Shown piece by piece: positions 28,574 through 36,573 of a stretch of 64,000 nt of DNA (positions are counted from its first letter, which is position 1; each line of letters begins with the position of its first letter). The stretch is from contig NZ_SCFM01000013.1 of assembly GCF_004138295.1 (NCBI RefSeq), forward strand, positions 62,001-126,000, read 5' to 3'. The stretch is from Ectobacillus funiculus. GTDB taxonomy: Bacteria > Bacillota > Bacilli > Bacillales > Bacillaceae_G. Under the pieces are notes generated by a model. It had not been told where the DNA came from and did not search any database. It was given only the letters and a program-made list of their open reading frames with translations. A program made the translations under genes and the position numbers.

Positions 28574-28609
28574 ACAAAGAAATAAGAGATATGAAACTAG
28601 TAAAAAGAG

Positions 28610-28638
28610 TTGACAATAAAAATGGAAAACGTTACTAT
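28610..28638 (+). promoter_or_regulatory. sigma-A promoter of the AddB-like/UvrD-like cassette
   Basis: Consensus TTGACA (28610-28615), a 17-bp spacer and TACTAT (28633-28638). It is bracketed by the two identical palindromes and followed by a separate inverted repeat at the expected transcript start. Confidence 0.85.
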
Positions 28639-28647
28639 ATGAGTGCG

Positions 28648-28668
28648 AAGGTTGCGAGACGCAACCTT
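28648..28668. promoter_or_regulatory. inverted repeat at transcript start
   Basis: AAGGTTGCG and CGCAACCTT form perfect 9-bp arms around AGA, beginning 10 bp after the -10 box. It may be an operator or a 5' stabilising hairpin. Confidence 0.65.
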
Positions 28669-28676
28669 ATTTATTG

Positions 28677-28704
28677 GAGATTTACCATAAATCTCCGAGA
28701 TTTA
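28677..28704. promoter_or_regulatory. downstream operator with three half-sites
   Basis: The second copy of the 17-bp palindrome (28688-28704) is preceded by one more half-site GAGATTTA (28677-28684), giving three alternating half-sites. The centre is 131 bp from the upstream copy, and the site lies in the leader just before the first gene. Repression by looping or roadblock is plausible. Confidence 0.75.
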
Positions 28705-28741
28705 ATTCATGAAAGATTGGAAAGGGGGTTCTATTATTACT

Positions 28742-31636
28742 ATGATTACTTTGTATCAGTATCAAAATAAAAGGCCGAGAAATGAGAAAGTGAAGGAAGA
28801 ATTGGGTCTTGACACATCAAAACATTCATACGTGTACCTGACAGCGACGAAGAAGATGGCGAAAGAACGCGAGAAGTTAATCCCCTCTACCCATCAGGAG
28901 TTTGTAACGAGGAAAGGGCAGAAGGAGTCAAAGGAAAAGTTAGCACTCTTTGGTGATTTACTCAAAGGATGGGTGAAGCAATCTTATCCCGGCAAGGCTG
29001 CGACTGGTCTTGAAGAACAGACCTTGTTAATCCGAGCCATTGAAAAAGTTGTCACTACAGATCAAGAACTTCAGGATATTCTGAAAAAAGATAGAGGATC
29101 GCTTCTGAAGACCCTAAAGGACCTTGCAGCAAAAAATATCGATCTTGCAAATGGATTCCCGCCCAACCTGCAAGATCAACTTTTAGAACCAACTTTTGAA
29201 GTCCTTCTTCCAGATATTCAACGGCAATTTTATCACGAGTTGCGTTCAAAAGGCAAGGTTTTGTATGAGAAGTTGGCTTATGACTACATAAAACAGGACT
29301 TTGTTCCCAAATTTTTGGAGTTGTTTGGATCTTACTTTACGATTGTAATGGAAGGGTTCACGTACTTTACTCCACAACAAAGGCATCTCATTGATGTCTG
29401 TATAAATAATGACATTCGAATTTGCTTCCTCGTTCCGAATAACCCCATGCAAAGGAAGGGATTCGAGATTATAGAAAGGACGTATGCGAGTATTCCGGGG
29501 GTAGAACGGAAGAACATAGATACAGAGTCAATCTCTGAATATCCAGATCTACAGCACTTACAATCGCAATTTTTTACGAAAGCACCAGTGCCGTATGAGG
29601 ATAAAGCTACTCACATACTTGTCCAACAGTACTCTAATCGCGATCAAGAGTTGGCTGCTATATTGCAGCAAATAAAACAATTACTGACGAATGGGTACTT
29701 GCCGTCTGAAATTGCAATCGTGATGCGTAACAAAAAAGAGTTTCTGTATCGATTAGCTGACCTGTTACAGATGCGTCCAATTATCTATGAAGAACACTTA
29801 GATAATGGACAAACAGAGCAGCATCAAGTGAAGCTACCTATATCACCACGAAAGTTGCTTCTTACGCCTGTTGGGCGCTTTATATTGACTCTATATGAAA
29901 TTTGGGAAGACAATGAACTGTCTCTTAGTGCCGATCAATTGGAAATTCTTCTTGGATCTGGTTGGCTTGGTGCAAAAGCACAAGATCTAACCCAAAAATT
30001 TCGCGCAGTGAAACACCAGTCTTTTGCTCAATGCACGAAGAAAAATGAGTGGCTAAATGTTCTCGATTCCCTACTACCTCTTTGCCGTACAAGAAGACCA
30101 CAGGAACGGATGCCTATAAATATTCTTGATCAGCGTGCAATTAGGGCTTGGAAAGATGTCATCGAGTTACTAGAAAGGGTTTGTAGAAAGCTGTTCAGTA
30201 CTGGTGAAAGTGCAATCGGTCAACATATCCGAGTACTGCAAGAACAGTTGAAAGGAATACTCCCAGATGACATACGTCAAACCGAGAAGCGTGTCCTGGA
30301 AAAAGTGATGGAGGTTTTTGAAGAACTTGTGCAAGAGCATACAATCGACTTAAGCACCAATGAATTTAGTCGTACACTCCATGCCTTAATCTCTGATCAG
30401 GTCAACGATGATGATGAAACAAATGATGAAGGCGACCCAGGGGAATTGAAAGTCTACAGTCCGGAGACGATTGACGGTATTCATGTAAGGGCCGTACTTT
30501 ATATCGGGGTGGACAACCAGCATGTTCCCGCGATGTACACAGACTCTTGGCCATTTTTTGAAGACGTTCGAGACGAGCATTTAGAAAAAGAACGATATAT
30601 GTTCCTGACCGTACTACGAGCGGCTATGGAAAAATTAGTGCTCAGTTACTCCTTGCAGGATGCAGAACGTTCCTATCAACCTAGTGCCTATGCAGGGACT
30701 GTACTGCAGTTAGCAAATGCTGAATTAGATAAGTTTACAGTACTTGATGCCTTAGATATGAGTAATGTGCCAGAGATTCCGCTAATGCCGACAGCGATTC
30801 CAGCAATCCGTAGGAACTACGAACTTAATGAATTAGCACACTATGGCCTTTGTCCGGCACGATATCGGCTGGAACTGTTACACTCTGAGGCACGTTCGTA
30901 CCGTATGGATTGGCAATTGCCGTTTGTTGCGCAAGGGAAGTGGTTGGATGAGATTTTGCAAAGGCTTCAGCAAGAGAACGATCATTTACCGTATGGAGAT
31001 CCTGAAAAGTTAAAAATCTACTTCATCCGTACGATGAATGCAGTTGAGCCACATATACGCCAGTGGTTTTCAGGCTTTAACCAAATCACTTGGCACGGTA
31101 TAAAAAATAAGGTATTCCATCAATTGATCAATATTCATTGGGAACATCGATTTAAGTATCTAAAAGGGGTACGTGGAGCTTCTTTGGAGGTCTTTTCCGT
31201 TATGAATGAGGAAGAAGATACCATAGATATTGAGTACGAAGTTCCATACTATTGGAAGACAACAAAATTCGATGTTCCAGTATTTGATATGATACTCCAC
31301 AGAGAATGGCTTTTACCCGCTGACTCTGAGGGTTCAGATGAAGAATTTGTGTCAAAGAATGGAATTCGACTGTTCTCAACACTAGGACATGCTGTAGGCT
31401 GGTGGCGAAATATCATCAACGGACATCACTATAAGGAGAGTGGTGCTCCCATTAGTCAAAATCATATTCGGAAAGCATTGAGGGTATTTCATGAGGCACC
31501 TGACCTTATTATTGAATGGATATCAGGGATTGAGGGTGACAAGTTCCCCAAAAATGAGGGAACGCACTGTAACAAATGTCCAGTGCGCATGGAATGTCTT
31601 GGAATTGCGCTTGATGAGGAGGGAACGGAAGAATGA
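28742..31636 (+). CDS. AddB/RexB-like protein with Fe-S nuclease-family cysteines
   Basis: The 964-residue protein shows the fold pattern of AddB-type helicase-nuclease subunits: FTYFTPQQRHLI (UvrD-like lobe) and NRDQELAAILQQIK in the middle. The C-terminal domain has CPARY (about residue 705) and the C-x2-C-x5-C cluster CNKCPVRMEC (about 944-953), as in Fe-S PD-(D/E)XK nucleases. No Walker A is seen near the N-terminus and no clear GxxDRID or DYK nuclease motif is seen, so catalytic competence is uncertain. The start at 28,742 follows AAAGGGGG; an upstream in-frame ATG at 28,709 sits next to the operator without a site. It overlaps the UvrD-like gene by ATGA. Divergent sequence and placement argue against the housekeeping addB. 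Confidence 0.7.
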   Translation: MITLYQYQNKRPRNEKVKEELGLDTSKHSYVYLTATKKMAKEREKLIPSTHQEFVTRKGQKESKEKLALFGDLLKGWVKQSYPGKAATGLEEQTLLIRAIEKVVTTDQELQDILKKDRGSLLKTLKDLAAKNIDLANGFPPNLQDQLLEPTFEVLLPDIQRQFYHELRSKGKVLYEKLAYDYIKQDFVPKFLELFGSYFTIVMEGFTYFTPQQRHLIDVCINNDIRICFLVPNNPMQRKGFEIIERTYASIPGVERKNIDTESISEYPDLQHLQSQFFTKAPVPYEDKATHILVQQYSNRDQELAAILQQIKQLLTNGYLPSEIAIVMRNKKEFLYRLADLLQMRPIIYEEHLDNGQTEQHQVKLPISPRKLLLTPVGRFILTLYEIWEDNELSLSADQLEILLGSGWLGAKAQDLTQKFRAVKHQSFAQCTKKNEWLNVLDSLLPLCRTRRPQERMPINILDQRAIRAWKDVIELLERVCRKLFSTGESAIGQHIRVLQEQLKGILPDDIRQTEKRVLEKVMEVFEELVQEHTIDLSTNEFSRTLHALISDQVNDDDETNDEGDPGELKVYSPETIDGIHVRAVLYIGVDNQHVPAMYTDSWPFFEDVRDEHLEKERYMFLTVLRAAMEKLVLSYSLQDAERSYQPSAYAGTVLQLANAELDKFTVLDALDMSNVPEIPLMPTAIPAIRRNYELNELAHYGLCPARYRLELLHSEARSYRMDWQLPFVAQGKWLDEILQRLQQENDHLPYGDPEKLKIYFIRTMNAVEPHIRQWFSGFNQITWHGIKNKVFHQLINIHWEHRFKYLKGVRGASLEVFSVMNEEEDTIDIEYEVPYYWKTTKFDVPVFDMILHREWLLPADSEGSDEEFVSKNGIRLFSTLGHAVGWWRNIINGHHYKESGAPISQNHIRKALRVFHEAPDLIIEWISGIEGDKFPKNEGTHCNKCPVRMECLGIALDEEGTEE

Positions 31637-33882
31637 TAGAACGAGGTGGAATTACATTATCTCAAGAGCAGGCTAATATCGTAGATCATGTTATGACAAC
31701 TGGACCCGTAGCTCCGACAGTGGTTTCTGCAGGAGCCGGGTCCGGCAAGACTCGTGTTATGATAGCGACTGACCTGCACTTAATTAAATCGAGGGAAGAT
31801 GTTAGAGTTGATGATTTTGCGTTGATAACCTTTACTAACAAGGCAACCGATGAGATGCGCAAACGACTAGAAGAAGAATTAGATAACCGGATTAAAGAGG
31901 CTGAAAGTCAGGCAGAAGCAGATATGTGGTTTGAACAAAAAGAACGGCTTGCCAATGCATTCATTGGAACAATTCACCGGTTCTGTTCTATGCTCCTACG
32001 TCAGTATGGGTATGAGGAGCACGTCCCGCATGAAACAGAAATCCTAATTGCTAAGCGTTATTTCCAGCAATCATTAAAGGATGCACTAAATGAAGGATTA
32101 ACCGACCCTGATACACAACTGTTGTTTAATGAAGCAAATATTCCATGGGAACCTTTTCGATGGGAAAAATATTTGACAAATCTTTACGAACACATACGCA
32201 ACAACGGACGTTCTATTGATCATGTGGCGAAGCGAACGTATGCTCAACCTGTTGATGGGGAGTCTGGATATCGGAATGCGGTAGCCAAAATGCTGCAGAA
32301 AATTGACCGTAACTACAAAAGAGTTAAGCAGGAACATGGAGGTCAGGACTCACATGATTTATTGTACAAATGCGCGCAACTAATTGAGAAGCACCAAGCA
32401 CGAATTGGCAGAACGATACAAAAAAGGTATAAATTTCTGTTCGTTGATGAGTTTCAGGATACAGATCGTACTCAGAAGCGGATCATTAAAATACTGCTTC
32501 CTTACATGGAACATGTGTTAGTCGTAGGGGATCGTAAACAAGCCATCTATGGATGGCGTGGTGCAGACTATTCAGTTCTAGAAGAACTAGCGAACGAATA
32601 CAACATGAATCCAATACCATTACTAGCATCCCGGCGCCCAACCCGCCACTTATTTGAGGTGCAAAGGGTTTTGTTTGCAGGAATGAGGAGACGTTATTCT
32701 TTCTTGCAGGAACAACTCACAGTTCCGGAAGATGCGCATGTGCCGCAAGATCAAATTACACCTTTAGAGTATCTCCATGTAATGGGAAACGACCGTGAAG
32801 CGTACATTATGAGAACTATTGATAAGGTTCGGTCTTACCTTAGTCAACAAATTCACCGCCCTAAAGAGGGGTCTCGTTCCGTGAACTATAAGGATATCTG
32901 TATTCTATTTCGAACCAACCGACATATGGCACAATACGAAGTTCTATTTAAAGAAGCAGGTATCCCTGTAGTTACGGATGTTGGTGGAGGGTTCTTTCAG
33001 AAACCTGAGATTCTTTATTGTTATTACATGCTACATGCAATCTTGAGTTATCCGAACGATACGACGCTTAGCCAGATTATGGGGACGCCTTTCTTTCCAA
33101 TAAAAGCACCAATCACTATCCATCGTACTGATTTCTCCAGTACGCAGTTTTCAACCTGGTTGAAGCAAGAACCCTCCGTAGAGCGGTGGTATAAAGGAAT
33201 GATGGAAGTAAGACAAGATATAAAAGTGGACCTTGTTCCGCAACTTTTAACTAAAATCTATGAGTTTACGGGTGTTCGAGAGTGGTATGCACAACAGGGA
33301 GATTTACAGGCAATTGCTAACCTTGAAAAATTGGTGGCATGGTCTAGAACCATGTTTGACAATGCGGAAGCTCTCACAATGCAGAGTTTCTTCCAAAGAT
33401 TCCAGAATGCTATATTTACTGGTGAAAAAATGGATGAGGCGGATCTTGGTGAAATGGCTGGACGCCCGAATGCAGTTGTTTTCTCGACAGTACACTCATC
33501 CAAAGGTTTAGAGTATCCCATTGTCATAATTCCCGAGGTGCAAAGACCACTACTTAACGATTTCCAGTTACCGAGTTTTTTTGATATAGCTAGACCTGAC
33601 TGTGACTGGGGGCTTGACTTAAACCTTTCAAATGAACATGGTCGCTCACTGCGTTTTAACGAGTGGATGGAACAATATCGGAGAGATTTCTTTCAGGAAG
33701 AGGCACGGGTTTTCTACGTTGCTGTTACGCGTGCGCAACATGCTGTTTGCTTCATTGGGGGTGGAAATCCACGTTTAGCTCCAATTCATTCCAATAAATG
33801 GTCTTGGAAAGATGAAATTTTGTCTGAATCCAGTTCCTTGCAAGCACTAGGAGATGAATTTGTTAGAATTCAGCTTCCTTGA
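31633..33882 (+). CDS. UvrD/AddA-like SF1 helicase
   Basis: The 749-residue protein has all main SF1A motifs: I SAGAGSGKT (32-40), Ia FTNKATDEM, GTIHRF, II VDEFQD (about 271-276), III VVGDRKQAIYGWRGA, V STVHSSKGLEYP and VI RVFYVAVTRAQH. It ends soon after motif VI, so it lacks the C-terminal nuclease domain of housekeeping AddA. Overlap with the AddB-like gene indicates that the two proteins form a complex, AddB-like supplying Fe-S domain and this one the motor. With the following DGQHR gene it forms a candidate defence cassette. Confidence 0.85.
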   Translation: MIERGGITLSQEQANIVDHVMTTGPVAPTVVSAGAGSGKTRVMIATDLHLIKSREDVRVDDFALITFTNKATDEMRKRLEEELDNRIKEAESQAEADMWFEQKERLANAFIGTIHRFCSMLLRQYGYEEHVPHETEILIAKRYFQQSLKDALNEGLTDPDTQLLFNEANIPWEPFRWEKYLTNLYEHIRNNGRSIDHVAKRTYAQPVDGESGYRNAVAKMLQKIDRNYKRVKQEHGGQDSHDLLYKCAQLIEKHQARIGRTIQKRYKFLFVDEFQDTDRTQKRIIKILLPYMEHVLVVGDRKQAIYGWRGADYSVLEELANEYNMNPIPLLASRRPTRHLFEVQRVLFAGMRRRYSFLQEQLTVPEDAHVPQDQITPLEYLHVMGNDREAYIMRTIDKVRSYLSQQIHRPKEGSRSVNYKDICILFRTNRHMAQYEVLFKEAGIPVVTDVGGGFFQKPEILYCYYMLHAILSYPNDTTLSQIMGTPFFPIKAPITIHRTDFSSTQFSTWLKQEPSVERWYKGMMEVRQDIKVDLVPQLLTKIYEFTGVREWYAQQGDLQAIANLEKLVAWSRTMFDNAEALTMQSFFQRFQNAIFTGEKMDEADLGEMAGRPNAVVFSTVHSSKGLEYPIVIIPEVQRPLLNDFQLPSFFDIARPDCDWGLDLNLSNEHGRSLRFNEWMEQYRRDFFQEEARVFYVAVTRAQHAVCFIGGGNPRLAPIHSNKWSWKDEILSESSSLQALGDEFVRIQLP

Positions 33883-33891
33883 AAGATATAA

Positions 33892-33929
33892 TTCAAAAGA
33901 AGAGACATTCTTCTGTCTCTTCTTTTGAA
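33892..33929 (+). terminator. perfect hairpin between helicase and DGQHR genes
   Basis: Sixteen-bp perfect arms TTCAAAAGAAGAGACA and its complement (33914-33929) enclose a 6-nt loop. No T run follows outside the stem. It may partially terminate, or protect the upstream transcript and so set the ratio of the downstream protein. Confidence 0.55.
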
Positions 33930-33980
33930 AGGAGTTATTCGAGTAAGAATCGTATGAAGTAAGAAACTGAGGTGATTTAT

Positions 33981-35474
33981 ATGTTAATACCAAATCAATC
34001 AAAAATAACAAATGATCAAATCCAACAAGATCCTAACTATAAAAATCTTCGAATTGTTCGTTATGCTAGCAATGAGCAAGATCGAAGTAATTATACTAAC
34101 AGGACCTATAAGTTTCAGCATGACCATGCGGACTATACAGTGATAAAGGCAACATTGTGCCGTAAGGGGGCTGAAAAGATTTATCGACTTGTTGCAATCG
34201 TTCATCCTACAATGAAACAATTCGTCGATATCATTAAGTATGATCCATCCAACCCACCAACTGATGATTATCTTGCCCACGGCATGATTGAAGCCCATGA
34301 ACAAACACAAAGTGATTTTCAGGGACAAAAGAAACAAAATGCCCTAGATTTCCGAAATTATATTCTAGAAGGGATCGCCGGTCATCGTACGCTGTATTTG
34401 CCTACCGTAACTGGCTGGCAGTCCACACTTAGCTTTGAGAAGACAATTTTTGTTACTTTTGATGAAGAAAATCCAAATGCAATGTATGGAGAATTATATT
34501 TGCCTAAAGATCCTGTTATGCAGGCTGATGGACAAACACAAACGGCTGCTATTTTTCAAGCTTCAAAAACCATCGAAGCAATTACTTCTGGAGCTTTGGA
34601 CTCTTTATCACTTACGCTAGAAATTGAGTTGAATGTCTCGACGCATGAAGCAGGGCAAAGTTTTGCTGATCGCAATGGTCGAGGTTCGAAGAAGAATAAG
34701 AATCTTGTGATTAAAATGGATAGATCTTCACCATTAAGTCAGCTTCGCGTTTTTGCAATAGAAGGGACCGTATTTGAAAATCGAATTGCAGATGGACGTA
34801 CTACAGGAACGTCCGAGACAGCAACTGGCAATATCGTCGATTTATCCACAATGGAGCAAATGTTAATTAATGTGGTTGCGAATGGTCGAATAAAACCTGA
34901 AAAATTCCAACATTATTATATTGACGCTTTTAAACCATATGTCCGTGAATTTATTCGATTATTAGATCAGTTGTTTGCAAAATATTGGCCCGCGGAAACC
35001 CCGGAAAATATGGATCCATACCGACGTCTATACGTTCATGGTTGGCCTTTTGCTTTAAAAGCCCTGGCTAAAGCTTATCACCAAGTTCGGATTGAGGAGA
35101 TTGGCCCGTTAGCGGCAGCCATCGGGACCGAAAAAGAAGTACAGGATGCTTCAAAGAATTTGGAAGAGAAATTTCTAATTCAGGCTGAAAAGAGGAAGGA
35201 ACAGTTTAAGGGTAAAGCTCCAATGGCACTCGAGGAGTTTGTGGCAAGATTAAAAGAAATTGATTGGCATCGCTATCGTACACATTGGATTGCCATCACT
35301 GGACATTCTGTAAAGGATGGTAAGAAGAAGGTATTCAAACTAAAATCTACGGGCGAGGAGAAAGTTGTTGCTTATGCACCAAATACAGCAGCTGTTATTG
35401 ATGTTGTAGCAGATAAGTTGTTATCTAATAAATGGATCGAGTTGTGTCGAAAAGAAGATGAACCAGTAAATTGA
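33981..35474 (+). CDS. DGQHR/DndB-like protein
   Basis: The 497-residue protein starts at the ATG at 33,981 after GAGGTG; a GTG at 33,972 is less likely. It carries DGQTQ at 183-187, at the position of the DGQHR signature, and later FADRNGRGSKKNK, matching the F-x-D-x-N segment of this fold. The His-Arg of DGQHR is replaced by Thr-Gln. DndB-like proteins regulate DNA phosphorothioation, and the Dpd component DpdB is also an ATPase from the DGQHR/ParB-like realm as I recall. So this could be the partner of the helicase cassette or a distant DpdB substitute. Co-direction and the 98-bp gap favour the cassette. Confidence 0.6.
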   Translation: MLIPNQSKITNDQIQQDPNYKNLRIVRYASNEQDRSNYTNRTYKFQHDHADYTVIKATLCRKGAEKIYRLVAIVHPTMKQFVDIIKYDPSNPPTDDYLAHGMIEAHEQTQSDFQGQKKQNALDFRNYILEGIAGHRTLYLPTVTGWQSTLSFEKTIFVTFDEENPNAMYGELYLPKDPVMQADGQTQTAAIFQASKTIEAITSGALDSLSLTLEIELNVSTHEAGQSFADRNGRGSKKNKNLVIKMDRSSPLSQLRVFAIEGTVFENRIADGRTTGTSETATGNIVDLSTMEQMLINVVANGRIKPEKFQHYYIDAFKPYVREFIRLLDQLFAKYWPAETPENMDPYRRLYVHGWPFALKALAKAYHQVRIEEIGPLAAAIGTEKEVQDASKNLEEKFLIQAEKRKEQFKGKAPMALEEFVARLKEIDWHRYRTHWIAITGHSVKDGKKKVFKLKSTGEEKVVAYAPNTAAVIDVVADKLLSNKWIELCRKEDEPVN

Positions 35475-35701
35475 CTTTACAAATAATTGAGATAAACGAT
35501 TATGAATAACTTATCTTCAGATCTATAGCACATAGGAATTTACACATAACCAATATATTTTTTAAATTATTATTAATGGGGCGTCATTCAATGTTGGAAT
35601 CAATGAGGATACATGGGATTGAAGGGAAGGTTGTTAAGCCAGCCATTCAATATCTTGAGGATGGAGACAATGCATACACTGATATTACCTTTACCGACAG
35701 A

Positions 35702-35731
35702 AAAATGAGGGAATGGATGCCCTCATTTTTA
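35702..35731. terminator. terminator shared by converging transcripts
   Basis: ATGAGGG and CCCTCAT arms are flanked by A and T runs, giving a bidirectional hairpin at the 3' end of the zinc-ribbon gene. Confidence 0.75.
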
Positions 35732-35848
35732 TTTTTGTTTTATTTTCATTTCATGTACTTTAATCTTTTCTGATTTGCAAAACGGGCACTTACCAGGCTC
35801 GAATTGCCTTCCAAATGTTCGATTACAATTTAAACATTTTTTTATCAT
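35729..35848 (-). CDS. 39-residue zinc-ribbon protein
   Basis: A minus-strand ATG at 35,848 follows AAGGAG at 8-nt spacing. The product has two CxxC knuckles, CLNC (5-8) and CPFC (21-24), separated by 12 residues, and a basic tail; this is a minimal zinc ribbon. It ends at a hairpin terminator. The combination of a good start site, paired knuckles and terminator makes it a real gene despite its size. Function is unknown; such micro-proteins may bind nucleic acid or act as regulators. Confidence 0.6.
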   Translation of the reverse strand: MIKKCLNCNRTFGRQFEPGKCPFCKSEKIKVHEMKIKQK

Positions 35849-36573
35849 GGTTTGTTCTCCTTATAACTATTCTCTGATTTTTTTTCCTAACGTGGCCCTA
35901 TTGTAAACTTTATAGCAGGAGTGATTCTTGTCAAATATCCACGAAGTGGTTACCAAGAACTTTAAAAGCGGAGGGAATGTCTTCCTCTTTCTCGTTAGAA
36001 ACCAAATTATAGCTATGTTAACTACCCCTACTTTTGAATACCTAATTGACTTAGATAAACTACTTATAGAATAGAAAAAACTTTGCTATAACTTGTTATT
36101 CTACTCAATAGGTTCATTTTCCTTCCAATATAGATTCAGCCATCTATCTGAAAAATATCTTATTTGCTATAGCACAAAGGCGGCATTATTTTAGGCTAAT
36201 GCTACGACCTGTTTTTCACCTATACTTTTCACAATGAAGTTTTTTGGTACCATCTTTTCAACGAAATATTCCATTAGAGTTCATACAATATGTTTGAATC
36301 TTAAAATGGAAATATTTGATATAATTTTAGTGTTAAGATATCAAAGAAGGTGGTGAATAGGGTGAATGACTATATTAAACAATAACACGATTTAATATTA
36401 CATTGTAGCTTTGATAACACGTGAAGTTCACCCATCAATTATTTGAAGGCGCCCGCTTAAGACCGGAGCCCCTGGGAATCTATATACCTCTTTGAAACAA
36501 ATACAATCGTTGCACCAGAACAAATTCGATCGAAGATGCAGATTTCCCGATATACATGGAAGGAAGGAAAATG

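Larger units (their letters stand above)
27906..28741. other. regulatory spacer with decayed coding remnants
   Basis: From about 28,170 to 28,400 short protein-like frames are broken by stops and look like remnants of small genes. From 28,556 to 28,705 the spacer contains the promoter and palindromes described separately. No intact gene is supported. Confidence 0.5.
35475..36573. other. intergenic region with small gene and decayed sequence
   Basis: It contains the zinc-ribbon gene at 35,729-35,848 (minus). Upstream of it a 65-codon plus-strand frame from 35,576 resembles a gene remnant that runs into the shared terminator. Between 35,880 and 36,550 I see only AT-rich sequence with broken frames. 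Confidence 0.5.

Noticed and set aside
31633-33882. Housekeeping AddA or PcrA
   Set aside because: Too short for AddA and no C-terminal nuclease domain; coupling to a divergent AddB-like gene and position in a defence island argue against PcrA.
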